Source: an uncultured Clostridia bacterium (lineage in GTDB: Bacteria; Bacillota; Clostridia; Oscillospirales; Oscillospiraceae). Taken from it: a stretch of 17,164 bases of DNA. Numbering within the stretch: position 1 is the stretch's first letter; the number at the start of each line of letters is the position of its first letter. The position numbers and the translations under genes were made by a program. The notes below the pieces were generated by a model. That model saw nothing but the letters and a program-made list of their open reading frames with translations, searched no databases and had not been told where the DNA came from. Below, piece by piece: positions 1 to 8,369 of the stretch. The stretch lies in assembly GCA_938023775.1 (NCBI GenBank), contig CALJDB010000110.1, positions 1 to 17,164 on the forward strand. The letters run 5' to 3'.

Positions 1-26
1 ATAAGCCTGATTTTTCCCGCTGTCAA
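1..26 (-). promoter_or_regulatory. Probable divergent sigma70-type promoter, cut by the window edge
   Basis: On the minus strand a perfect TTGACA (-35) lies at 26-21. After a 17-nt spacer the sequence reads TAT at 3-1, the first half of a -10 box, and then leaves the window. This suggests a gene transcribed leftwards, divergent from the glucan synthase gene. Only half of the -10 is visible, so the call is tentative. The rest of the leader up to 124 is AT-rich. It contains the palindrome TCCCGCGGGA at 63-72, a possible operator, and I could not fix a plus-strand promoter in it. Confidence 0.4.
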
Positions 27-124
27 GTATTATTCCTGTACACCCGAAAGAATATTTTTTCCTCCCGCGGGAAAAACTGAACGCTGAAGAAAACTACGGC
101 ATTTCAAAGGGGGCGGATCACGCC

Positions 125-3100
125 ATGAACTATGGAAAAACGGGACTATATGTGGAGGAGGCGGAGCTGGACGGCTACGCGGAGAACCTCGCGCGGCGCG
201 CGTTTCCGGACGGGACGGGCTCCGGGCGGGGCGCGGCGCGGCGGCTGCGGCGCGCCCTGCGGGAGCTCCGGCGGCTGACGGCGGCGCTCAGTGCGCGTTG
301 GGGCGACGCGGCGGACACGCCGGGCTGGGCGCGATGGATGCTCGATAACGCCTATCTCGTCCGGCGCGAGGGGGAGAGCGCGGCGCACGCCCTCGCCGCG
401 GCGCGGCGGCTGCGGCTGCGGGGGAGCGAGCCTGTCGTCTGCTGCCTTGCAGCGGGGCTGCTTGCGTCCGGCCACGGGGAGCTGAGCCCGGCGCGGACGG
501 CGCATTTTCTGGCGGGCGCGCAGCGGGTGCTGCCGCTCGGCTTTTCCGAGCTCGGCGCGCTGCCGGATGCGCTGCGCGCCGCGGCGGTGATCGCGCTGCC
601 GCGCCGGGCGGAGGCGGGCGACGAGGACGGCTGCGCCCGGCTCATCACGGTGCTGCGCACTCTCGCGGACGGCGCACTCGACGAAACGCTGCGGGGCGCC
701 GACCTCGCCGGGCAGCTGCTCCGGCGCGACCCGGCGGGCGTTTACCCCCGAATGGACGAGCAAAGCCGCGCGCTTTACCGCAGAAGACTCGCCGAATGCG
801 CCGCCGCCGCGCGCATTCCGGAGACGCGCGCGGCGGAAAAGGCGCTCGCCCTCGCGCGCACGGGGACGGGCGTGCAGCGCCATGTCGGCTGGTGGCTGCT
901 CGTCTCGCCGCTCGGCGCGCCGGAAAAGCCGCGGCGCGGCGGCTGGTATCTCGCCGCAAATGTGCTCCTGACGCTGTTTTTTGCGCTTCTGGCGGGCTTT
1001 GCCTCCCGGAGCGCGGCAGCGGCGGCACTGCTGGTTTTGCCGCTCAGCGAGCTCTGCAAGCGTCTGCTGGACTTCGCGCTGCTGCGGCGGCTGAAGCCGG
1101 TGAGCCTGCCGCGGATGGACCTTGCGGCGGGCGTTCCGCCGGAGGGGAAGACGCTCTGCGCCGTCACGAGTCTCGTCGGCGACACCGACGCCGCGGCGCG
1201 GCTTGCCGAGCACGCGCTGCTCTGCCGCGGGGCGGGGGAGAACCTCGCCTTCGCGCTGCTGCTCGACTATCCGGCGTCCGATGCGCCGCCGACGGAGGAT
1301 CAGCGTGCCGCGGCTTCCCGCGCGGCGGCGGAGATCGCGGCGCTGAACGCGAAATATGGCGGCGGCTTTTTCTGTCTGCTGCGCGAGCCGGTGAAGACCC
1401 CGGAGGGCGCTTATGCCGGCTGGGAGCGCAAGCGCGGCGCGCTGCTGGAGCTGATGCGCCTGCTGCGCGGGCAGCATAGCGGCGTCACGGTCGCGGCGGG
1501 GGACGCCGCGGCGCTCGCGGACACGCGCTTTCTCCTGACGCTCGACGCGGACACGCGCCTGACGCCCGGCGCGGCGCAGAAGCTCATCGGCGCGATGCTC
1601 CACCCGCTCTGTCGTCCCGTCTGGAACGCCGACGGTGTCGTCACGCGCGGCTTCGGCGTGCTCGCCCCGCGGCTCGCGCCGGAGCTATCGAGCGCGAACG
1701 CGAGCGATTTTGCGCGCGTTTTCGCCGGGCGCGGCGGCACGGACCCTTACTGCGGCGCATGCAGCGACCTCGGTATGGCGCTTTTCGGGCGCGGCGGCTT
1801 TGCGGGCAAGGGGCTCGTGGACATCGACGCCTATCTTGCCTGCCTCGGCGCCCGTATCCCGGAAAACCGCTGCCTGAGCCACGATGCGGTGGAGGGCGCG
1901 TTCCTGCGCGCCGGCTTCGTCGGCGAAGCGGAGCTGACGGACGCCTTTCCCGCCGCCGTGCCCGCTTATTTCCGGCGGCTGGAGCGCTGGACGCGCGGGG
2001 ACTGGCAGAATCTGCCCTATCTGCTGCGCGCCGGGCGCGCACTGCCGGAGGCGGCGCGGTGGCGGCTTTTCGATTCGCTGCGCCGCTCGCTCGTCCCGGC
2101 GGCGGAGCTTGCCGCGCTCGCGCTCGGCTTTTTCCTGCCGGGACCGGGGCTCCGCCTCGCGGCGATCGCGGCGGGTCTTGCGCTCGGCGGCGAGCTGCTG
2201 CTCGCGGCGGCGGAGGCGATTTTGAACGGCGGGACGACCGTGTTCCTGACCCGCGCGTTTTTCGGCTTCGGCGGCGGACTTGTGCGCACATGGCTGCGAT
2301 TGCTGCTCCTGCCCGGCGAGGCTTGGTGCTGTCTCACGGCGGCGCTCCGCGCGCTCTGGCGTATGGGCGTTTCCAAAAAGCGGCTGCTGCAATGGCAGAC
2401 CGCCGCCCAGTGCGCCGCGGCGCGTCAGGGGCTGTGGGGCTTTTATCGCGCGCTCTGGCCGGCAGCGGCGCTGGGGCTCGCGCTGATGCTGTGGTCGCCT
2501 CTCGTGCTCGGAAAAGCAGCCGGTGTGCTCTGGCTGCTGACGCCGGTTTTCGCGTTTTTGCTGAGCCTGCCCGCCGCGCCGCCGCCGGAGCTTTCACCGC
2601 GCGACCGGGACTATCTCCTCGGCTGCGCGCGGGACACATGGGGCTATTTCGCCCGCGTGCTGACGGCGGAGGACCACTTTCTCCCGCCGGACAATTTTCA
2701 GGTCCAGCCGCCCGTGGGCATCGCCCACCGCACGAGCCCGACGAACATCGGACTCGGCGCGCTGAGCGTTCTCGCGGCGGCGGACCTCGGCTTCGTTTCC
2801 GCGGCGGACGCGGCGGCGCTCTTAGGGCGCATGCTGGACACCGCGGAGCGGCTGGAGAAGTGGCGCGGACATCTATATAACTGGTACGACACCCGCACGC
2901 TTGCCCCGCTGGAGCCGCGCTATGTCTCCACCGTGGACTCCGGCAATCTCTGCGCCTCGCTCCTCGCGCTGCGCGCCGGGCTTACCGAGCTGCACCGCCC
3001 CGATCTCGCCGCGCGCGCCGAGGCGCTCGCCGACGCGATGGACTTCGCCCCGCTTTTCGACCGGAAGCGGAAGCTGTTCCACACCGGCTTCGATGTGACG

Positions 3101-6100
3101 GGCGGCGCACTCAGCCGCTCGTGGTACGACCTTCTCGCGAGCGAGGCGCGGCTCACGGCTTATCTCGCCGCCGCGCGCGGCGACGTTCCGGCGGAGCACT
3201 GGACGCGCCTCAGCCGCGCGCAGAGCGCCTGCGGGCCCTATCGCGGGCTTGTCAGCTGGACGGGCACGATGTTTGAATACCTGATGCCGGAGCTGCTGCT
3301 GCCGCCCCAGCGCGGCTCGCTGCTCTGGGAGAGCGCAAAATTCTGCCTCTACGTCCAGCGCCGCCGCGGACGGGAAGTCGGGACGCCGTGGGGCGTTTCC
3401 GAGAGCGCCTATGCCGCGCTCTCGCCCGATCTTTCTTACCGCTACAAGGCGCATGGCTGCGCCGCGCTCGCCCTGCACCGCGGGATGGACCGGGAAAACG
3501 TCGTCTCGCCTTACAGCGCGTTTCTGGCGCTCGCGGTGTCGCCCGCCGCGGCGGTGCGGGATCTGCGGCGGCTGGAGAGCCTCGGTATGCGCGGCGAGCT
3601 CGGCTTCTGGGAAGCGCTCGATTATTCCACGAGCCGGCTCTACCGCGACGCGCCCGCCGCCGTGCGCACCGTTTTTGCGCACCACGCGGGCATGAGTTTA
3701 GCCGCGCTCGATAACGCACTCTGCGCCGGGGCGATGCAGCGGCGCTTTTTCGCCGACCCCGCCATGCGCGCTTACGCCGGGCTGCTCGCCGAGGCGCTGC
3801 CGGTCGGCAGCCGCCCTATGCGGCGTTCGGACGCCGGGGAGGAGCCGGTCCGCCGCGCCGCGCGCGCGGACGCCGCCGGGTGGGAAACTTCCGGCGAGGG
3901 CGTGGATGCGCTGACCCCGCGCTGCACGCTGCTCGCGAGCCGGAGCTATTCGCTGCTCGCCGCGGAGACGGGGCTGACGCGCCCGCTCTGGCGCGGCGTG
4001 ACGCCCTATCTCTCGCCCGCGTCGCCTATGGCGCGCGAAAAGGGCGTGGACGTGCTCATTTCCGCCGACGGCAAGGCGTGGTCCGCGCTGCCGGACCCGG
4101 CGGAGCGGGACGTTCGCTACGCTTGGCGCTTTACGCCGACGCACGCGGAGTTCACCGCGCGCCGCGGCGCGATTGAGAGCCGCTGCACGGTCTGCGCCGC
4201 GGAAAACGAGATCGGCGAGCGGCGGGATTTTCTGCTCCGCAACGACGGGGACCGCCCGGCGGACGCGGCGCTGACGCTGCATCTGCGGCCCCTGCTCGCC
4301 GCGCAGCGGGACTATGACGCGCACCCGGCGTTTCTCTCGCTCGGCGTCTCCGCCCGCGTGCGGGACGGGGCACTGCTGCTGCGCCGCCTGCCCCGCGGCG
4401 GAACGCGCGAGCTCTGGATGTGTGTCGCGCTGAGCGCCCCGGCGCGCTTTGACCTTGCGCCGGGCGCCTGGACGGGGCGCGCCGCGGAGCCGGTTTGGGC
4501 GGGGGCGGAGGAGCGGTTTCTGACGGAGAGCGCCGTGACGGTCACACTCGCGCTGCCGCTCCTGCCGGGAACGCGCCGCCGCGCTGCGGCGGCGATCGCC
4601 ATGGCGTGGTCGGCAGACGACGCGCTCGATAGCGCCCGGCGCATCCTGCACGGTGCGGAGCCCGGCGCGCTGCCCCAGACGGCGGCGGCGCTGCTCGGCT
4701 TCGACGGCGCGGCGGCGGAGCGGGCGTTTTCCCTGCTGCCGCTTTTGGCGTTCCCGACGGCGGGCGGCGCGGCGGGAGCCGCGGCGCTCTGGCGCTTCGG
4801 TATTTCCGGCGATCTGCCGGTCCTGTGGGCGGAGATTAAGCGGGAGGACGAGCTCGCTGCGGCGCAGCGGCTGATGGACCTGCATCTTTTCCTGACCGGC
4901 TGCGGGCAGGACTTTGACCTTGTGCTCTTAACGCGGGACGCGCCGGGCTATCACCGCCCGCTGCGCAGCGCGATGGACCGGGCGCTCCGGCGCGCCGGGG
5001 GCGAGCTGCTTCAGGACGCGCGCGGCGGCGTCCACCTCCTCTCCGACCCCGGCGCGGCAGCGGCGCTGGAGGGCTTCGGTGCGCTGCGTCTGGACCTCTC
5101 CGCCCCGCTGCCGGAGCCGCCGCGGCAGACGCACTGGCGTCCGGCAGAGACTCCGGAGCATCCTCTCCCGCCCCAGCGCGTGCCGAAATTCGAGTGGTGC
5201 GGCGCGGAATTTGTGTTTTATGTAAACCGCTCGCTCCCGCCACGGACGTGGGCGAACGTGCTGACGAACGGACGCCTCGGCTATCTCGCGGTGGACTGCG
5301 GCACGGGAAATATCTGGTGGCGTAACGCGCGAGAGCGGCAGCTCACGCCGTGGCTCTGCCAGCCGAACGGGACGGAGGGACCGGAGACGCTCGCGCTGGA
5401 GCTCGGCGGGGAGCACACGTCCCTTTTCGCCGCGCCGGGGGACACAGCGTGCCGCGTGCGCTTTGCGCCGGGGGCGGCGGTCTGGGAAAAGCGTATCGGG
5501 GAGGCGGAGGTGCGCGTGACGGCGCTCATCCCGCCGGAGGCGGACGTGCGGCTGCTGCTCATCGAGAGCGACCGCCCGCTGCCCGGCGCGGCAGTCTGCT
5601 GGTGTGCCCGGCTGCGCCTCGGCGGGGACGCGGCGGCGGAGCGGAGCGTGCAGACGGCGTTCACCGGGCTGGCGCTCGCGGCGAAAAATCTGGCGGTGAT
5701 GCCGGAGGCGGGACCGCTTTACGCCCTCTCCGCGGAGCCGCCGGAGGGCTTCACCTGCCGGGGCAGCAGCGCGATGGCGCGGGACTATGACGGCTTCACG
5801 GGGCGCGACGCCGCGCCGGTGTTCGCCGCGCGCTGGCGCTTCCGGACGGCGGCGGTCCTCGCCCTTGGCTTCGGAAGACCGGAAAACCTCCGCGCGCTCT
5901 GCGAGCCCGAAGCGGCGCGCCGCGCCCTTGCCGAAACGCGGGAGTACTGGCGGCGGCGCTGCGGCGCGCTCACGCTGCGGAGCGGGGAGGCGGCGCTGGA
6001 CCGCCTCATGAACGGCTGGCTGCCCTATCAGACGCTTGCCTGCCGCCTGCTTGGGCGGTGCAGCATTTATCAGAGCGGCGGCGCCTTCGGCTTCCGCGAC

Positions 6101-7408
6101 CAGCTTCAGGACGCCGTGAACCTCATCGGGCTCGATCCGGCGCTCGCGCGGGAGCAGATATTGCGCAGCTGCGCGCGGCAGTATCTCGAAGGCGACGTCC
6201 AGCACTGGTGGCACACCGACGCCGGAGCGGTCCGCGGCGTGCGCACGCGGTGCAGCGACGATCTGCTCTGGCTCGTCTGGGCGGTCTGCGAGTATGTGGA
6301 AAAAACAGGGGACGACGCGCTCCTCGCCGAGCGCACGCCCTGTCTGCGCTCCCCGGAGCTCGCCCCCGGCGAGCGCGACCGCTATGAGACCGCGGAGGCG
6401 ACGGAGGAGACCTTTTCCGTCGCGGAGCACTGCCGCCGCGCCATAGAGCGCGTGATGACGCGCGGCTGCGGCGCGCACGGGCTGCTTTGCATCGGCGGCG
6501 GGGACTGGAACGACGGCTTCGACGCCGTCGGCGGGGAGAGCGAGTGGCTGAGCTTCTTTTTCCTGCTCATCGCCCCGCGCTGGGCGGCGATTGCGGAGCC
6601 GCTGGGGCTCGACTGCGCGGAGCTCGTAGCCTTCTGCGACACGCTCCGCGAGGCGTCGAACGCGGCGTGGGACGGCGCGTGGTTTCGGCGCGGGTATTAC
6701 GCCTCCGGCGCGCCGCTCGGTGCGGCGGAAAACGCCGAGTGCCGTATCGACTCCGTGGCGCAGTCCTTCGCCGCGCTCAGCGGCGCGGCGGACCCGGAGC
6801 GGACAAAAACGGCGCTCCGGAGCGCCGCGGAGCAGCTTTTCGACCGCAAGAACGCCCTCGTCCGGCTCTTCGCACCGCCCTTCGCCGGGGCGGAAAAGCC
6901 CGGCTATCTCGTGTCCTACGGTCCCGGCTTCCGCGAAAACGGCGGGCAATACACCCACGGCGCGCTCTGGCTCGTACTCGCGCTGCTGCGCACGGGCGAG
7001 ACGGAGACGGCGTGGACGCTGCTGCGCGCGATGCTCCCGGCGGAGCGGGACACCGCCGTTTATAAGACCGAGCCCTTTGTCCTTGCCGCGGACGTCTCCG
7101 CTGCGCCGGGGCACGAAGGGGAGGGCGGCTGGAGCTGGTACACCGGCGCGTCCGGCTGGCTCTGGCGCATCGTGAGCGAGGAAATGCTCGGGCTGCGTCG
7201 GCGCGGCGGGCTGGTCTACGTTGAGCCGAGGCTCCCCGCCGCGCTGAATGGCTGCCGCTTTTGTTATCTGGGGCGCGAATTTCAGCTCCGGGACGGCGCG
7301 GTCTATGTCGACGGCGCGCTCTATCGCGGCGAGGGGCTTGCTTTTCCGGGCGGACAGGCTTATAATCGGGGTGCAGGAAAACCGACAAAAGGAGACAATA
7401 ATATATGA
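125..7408 (+). CDS. Cyclic beta-1,2-glucan synthase-like membrane protein (GT84 + cyclising glycoamylase-like domain + GH94)
   Basis: A 2427-residue multidomain enzyme of the NdvB/Cgs type. These proteins polymerise UDP-glucose into beta-1,2-glucan at the membrane, cyclise the product and trim it. Residues 1-270 look soluble, followed by a membrane hairpin at about 275-315. A glycosyltransferase domain follows, with LDADTRL (D474, D476) and the acceptor motif LERWTRGDWQ (619-628). More membrane segments lie at about 655-735 and 775-830. The glycoamylase-like (PF10091-type) domain shows HRTSPTNIGL (868 on), YVSTVDSGNL (933 on) and VSESAY (E1093). From about 1690 comes a GH94 phosphorylase-like module with FGFRDQLQD (1988-1996), GDWNDG (D2127, D2130), a QYTHG phosphate-site motif and SWYTGASGW. 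It is somewhat shorter than the roughly 2800-residue rhizobial proteins, mainly at the N-terminus. ATG 125 is preceded by AAGGGGG at 107-113. The actual product linkage is inferred from family, not proven. Confidence 0.9.
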   Translation: MNYGKTGLYVEEAELDGYAENLARRAFPDGTGSGRGAARRLRRALRELRRLTAALSARWGDAADTPGWARWMLDNAYLVRREGESAAHALAAARRLRLRGSEPVVCCLAAGLLASGHGELSPARTAHFLAGAQRVLPLGFSELGALPDALRAAAVIALPRRAEAGDEDGCARLITVLRTLADGALDETLRGADLAGQLLRRDPAGVYPRMDEQSRALYRRRLAECAAAARIPETRAAEKALALARTGTGVQRHVGWWLLVSPLGAPEKPRRGGWYLAANVLLTLFFALLAGFASRSAAAAALLVLPLSELCKRLLDFALLRRLKPVSLPRMDLAAGVPPEGKTLCAVTSLVGDTDAAARLAEHALLCRGAGENLAFALLLDYPASDAPPTEDQRAAASRAAAEIAALNAKYGGGFFCLLREPVKTPEGAYAGWERKRGALLELMRLLRGQHSGVTVAAGDAAALADTRFLLTLDADTRLTPGAAQKLIGAMLHPLCRPVWNADGVVTRGFGVLAPRLAPELSSANASDFARVFAGRGGTDPYCGACSDLGMALFGRGGFAGKGLVDIDAYLACLGARIPENRCLSHDAVEGAFLRAGFVGEAELTDAFPAAVPAYFRRLERWTRGDWQNLPYLLRAGRALPEAARWRLFDSLRRSLVPAAELAALALGFFLPGPGLRLAAIAAGLALGGELLLAAAEAILNGGTTVFLTRAFFGFGGGLVRTWLRLLLLPGEAWCCLTAALRALWRMGVSKKRLLQWQTAAQCAAARQGLWGFYRALWPAAALGLALMLWSPLVLGKAAGVLWLLTPVFAFLLSLPAAPPPELSPRDRDYLLGCARDTWGYFARVLTAEDHFLPPDNFQVQPPVGIAHRTSPTNIGLGALSVLAAADLGFVSAADAAALLGRMLDTAERLEKWRGHLYNWYDTRTLAPLEPRYVSTVDSGNLCASLLALRAGLTELHRPDLAARAEALADAMDFAPLFDRKRKLFHTGFDVTGGALSRSWYDLLASEARLTAYLAAARGDVPAEHWTRLSRAQSACGPYRGLVSWTGTMFEYLMPELLLPPQRGSLLWESAKFCLYVQRRRGREVGTPWGVSESAYAALSPDLSYRYKAHGCAALALHRGMDRENVVSPYSAFLALAVSPAAAVRDLRRLESLGMRGELGFWEALDYSTSRLYRDAPAAVRTVFAHHAGMSLAALDNALCAGAMQRRFFADPAMRAYAGLLAEALPVGSRPMRRSDAGEEPVRRAARADAAGWETSGEGVDALTPRCTLLASRSYSLLAAETGLTRPLWRGVTPYLSPASPMAREKGVDVLISADGKAWSALPDPAERDVRYAWRFTPTHAEFTARRGAIESRCTVCAAENEIGERRDFLLRNDGDRPADAALTLHLRPLLAAQRDYDAHPAFLSLGVSARVRDGALLLRRLPRGGTRELWMCVALSAPARFDLAPGAWTGRAAEPVWAGAEERFLTESAVTVTLALPLLPGTRRRAAAAIAMAWSADDALDSARRILHGAEPGALPQTAAALLGFDGAAAERAFSLLPLLAFPTAGGAAGAAALWRFGISGDLPVLWAEIKREDELAAAQRLMDLHLFLTGCGQDFDLVLLTRDAPGYHRPLRSAMDRALRRAGGELLQDARGGVHLLSDPGAAAALEGFGALRLDLSAPLPEPPRQTHWRPAETPEHPLPPQRVPKFEWCGAEFVFYVNRSLPPRTWANVLTNGRLGYLAVDCGTGNIWWRNARERQLTPWLCQPNGTEGPETLALELGGEHTSLFAAPGDTACRVRFAPGAAVWEKRIGEAEVRVTALIPPEADVRLLLIESDRPLPGAAVCWCARLRLGGDAAAERSVQTAFTGLALAAKNLAVMPEAGPLYALSAEPPEGFTCRGSSAMARDYDGFTGRDAAPVFAARWRFRTAAVLALGFGRPENLRALCEPEAARRALAETREYWRRRCGALTLRSGEAALDRLMNGWLPYQTLACRLLGRCSIYQSGGAFGFRDQLQDAVNLIGLDPALAREQILRSCARQYLEGDVQHWWHTDAGAVRGVRTRCSDDLLWLVWAVCEYVEKTGDDALLAERTPCLRSPELAPGERDRYETAEATEETFSVAEHCRRAIERVMTRGCGAHGLLCIGGGDWNDGFDAVGGESEWLSFFFLLIAPRWAAIAEPLGLDCAELVAFCDTLREASNAAWDGAWFRRGYYASGAPLGAAENAECRIDSVAQSFAALSGAADPERTKTALRSAAEQLFDRKNALVRLFAPPFAGAEKPGYLVSYGPGFRENGGQYTHGALWLVLALLRTGETETAWTLLRAMLPAERDTAVYKTEPFVLAADVSAAPGHEGEGGWSWYTGASGWLWRIVSEEMLGLRRRGGLVYVEPRLPAALNGCRFCYLGREFQLRDGAVYVDGALYRGEGLAFPGGQAYNRGAGKPTKGDNNI

Positions 7409-7662
7409 CCTATTCCTACACCCCGAAGGGCGTCTGTTCCCGGAAGATGGAGTTCGACATCGAAGACGGAGTGATCCGCTCCGTCCGCGTGGAGGGCGGC
7501 TGCAACGGCAACTTAAAGGGCATCTGCGCGCTTGTGGAAGGCATGCGTGCCGAGGACGCCGCCGCGCGCATGCGCGGCATCCGCTGCGGCAACAAGCCCA
7601 CGAGCTGCCCCGACCAGATGGCGCTCGGCATCGCCGAGGCGCTCGAAGAGGTCGGAAAGTAA
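7405..7662 (+). CDS. Small TSCPD-domain protein (TIGR03905-like)
   Basis: An 85-residue protein made up entirely of a TSCPD domain. GGCNGNLKGI is at 31-40, CG at 61-62, and the eponymous TSCPDQ at 66-71. Cysteines at 11, 33, 41, 61 and 68 suggest metal binding or redox behaviour. The same domain occurs at the C-terminus of adenosylcobalamin-dependent ribonucleotide reductases. The stand-alone clostridial form has no established function. Its ATG overlaps the stop of the glucan synthase gene by 4 bp (ATGA), with AAAAGGAGA at 7387-7395 as ribosome binding site, so translation is probably coupled. That coupling is odd because no functional link to glucan synthesis is obvious. A terminator follows the stop directly. 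Confidence 0.9.
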   Translation: MTYSYTPKGVCSRKMEFDIEDGVIRSVRVEGGCNGNLKGICALVEGMRAEDAAARMRGIRCGNKPTSCPDQMALGIAEALEEVGK

Positions 7663-7699
7663 AAAAATCTCCCGTCCGCACCGGACGGGAGATTTTTTT
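7661..7699. terminator. Bidirectional intrinsic terminator
   Basis: ATCTCCCGTCCG (7667-7678), loop CAC, and CGGACGGGAGAT (7682-7693) form a perfect stem. It is flanked by a run of A on the left and seven T at 7693-7699. Read on either strand this gives a stem plus U-tract. It therefore serves both the TSCPD gene (+) and the convergent flavodoxin gene (-), whose stop codon touches it. Confidence 0.93.
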
Positions 7700-8172
7700 C
7701 AGATGAATTTTTCCGCCCAAGCCTTGAGCGTTTTGGCGTCCGTGTCCGGGGCGAAGACGCGGCCCTCGGCGAGCTTTGCGCCGGGGCAGCTCGGCGCGAG
7801 GCGCTCGTTTGTTTTGCCCATGCCGCTGCCGCCGGAGGTGGCGAAGGGAACGACGGTCTTGCCGGCGAGGTCCTCGCTCTCCAGATAGGTGTTCACGATC
7901 GTCGGGGCGACATACCACCAAACGGGGAAGCCGACAAACACGGCGTCATAGTCCGCGGCGCGCTTTTCCATCGGGAGCATCGCGGGACGGGACGCCGGGT
8001 CCTTCATCTCGACCGTGCTGCGGGAGTGTTCGTCGCGCCAGTCGAGGTCCGCGTCGGTGTAGGGCGTCACGGGACGGATCTCGGCGCAGTCGGCGCCGAC
8101 GGCGGCGGCGAGCGTTTCGGCAAGGCGGCGGGTCTCGCCGCTCGCGGAAAAATAAACAACAAGCGTTTTCAT
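7699..8172 (-). CDS. Flavodoxin (short-chain, Flavodoxin_4-like)
   Basis: A 157-residue FMN-binding electron carrier or oxidoreductase-like protein. The N-terminal strand and phosphate loop YFSASGET (7-14) match the YFSxTGNT-type FMN P-loop. GFPVWWYVAP (81-90) carries the aromatic residues that stack on the flavin, and TSGGSGMG (112-119) is the third flavin-contacting loop. The reading frame is open upstream, but ATG 8172 is chosen for two reasons. GGAGG lies 8 nt before it (8181-8185), and the P-loop then sits at the usual position. The gene is transcribed alone from the promoter at 8231-8259 and ends in the shared bidirectional terminator. Its redox partner is not visible. Confidence 0.92.
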   Translation of the reverse strand: MKTLVVYFSASGETRRLAETLAAAVGADCAEIRPVTPYTDADLDWRDEHSRSTVEMKDPASRPAMLPMEKRAADYDAVFVGFPVWWYVAPTIVNTYLESEDLAGKTVVPFATSGGSGMGKTNERLAPSCPGAKLAEGRVFAPDTDAKTLKAWAEKFI

Positions 8173-8230
8173 CAAGAAATCCTCCGTTTCTCGAAAAAAT
8201 CGCGGCGCCTTTGCGCCGCACAACACATTC

Positions 8231-8259
8231 ATTTTACCTGATTTCGTCGCTGTTGTCAA
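8231..8259 (-). promoter_or_regulatory. Sigma70-type promoter of the flavodoxin gene
   Basis: On the minus strand TTGACA (8259-8254), a 17-nt spacer and TAAAAT (8236-8231) form a near-consensus promoter. The expected start near 8224 gives a leader of about 50 nt before the GGAGG site and ATG 8172. Confidence 0.85.
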
Positions 8260-8266
8260 GACAGCG
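8248..8266. promoter_or_regulatory. Inverted repeat over the flavodoxin -35, candidate operator
   Basis: CGCTGT (8248-8253) and ACAGCG (8261-8266) are perfect inverted arms separated by 7 nt, and the gap contains the -35 hexamer. The placement would suit a dimeric repressor. The binding protein is unknown. Confidence 0.45.
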
Positions 8267-8317
8267 AAAAGACAATTTAACCAAAACCGTCCGCATGCAC
8301 AAGAAAATATTTGTGAG

Positions 8318-8342
8318 TTCGTCCAAAATGTCAATGGACAAA
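8318..8342. promoter_or_regulatory. Imperfect dyad over the ncRNA -35, candidate operator
   Basis: TTcGTCCA (8318-8325) and TGGACaAA (8335-8342) are inverted arms around a 9-nt centre, with one mismatch per arm. The right arm includes the TGGACA -35 of the ncRNA promoter. This suggests the RNA may be regulated at initiation. It could also be chance. Confidence 0.35.
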
Positions 8343-8363
8343 CGGTGCCGATTCTGGTATATT
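8335..8363 (+). promoter_or_regulatory. Extended -10 sigma70-type promoter for the intergenic ncRNA
   Basis: TGGACA (8335-8340), a 17-nt spacer and TATATT (8358-8363), with an extended -10 TG at 8355-8356. The upstream stretch is AT-rich. The predicted start is near 8370. No open reading frame with a ribosome binding site follows, so the transcript is best explained as non-coding. Confidence 0.8.
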
Positions 8364-8369
8364 AAAGAC

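Noticed and set aside
146..1603. 485-codon minus-strand frame opposite the glucan synthase N-terminus
   Set aside because: Arg-rich shadow of the real gene with no motif; the plus strand carries the GT84 DxD region here.
4928..7921. 997-codon open frame on the minus strand
   Set aside because: It is antisense to the GH94 part of the glucan synthase, whose motifs are unmistakable. The product is Arg/Ala/Pro-rich, a GC-codon shadow, and has no family signature.
7699..8334. Longer flavodoxin start at 8334
   Set aside because: It would read through the promoter, and the added 54 residues do not belong to the fold. ATG 8172 has a proper SD.
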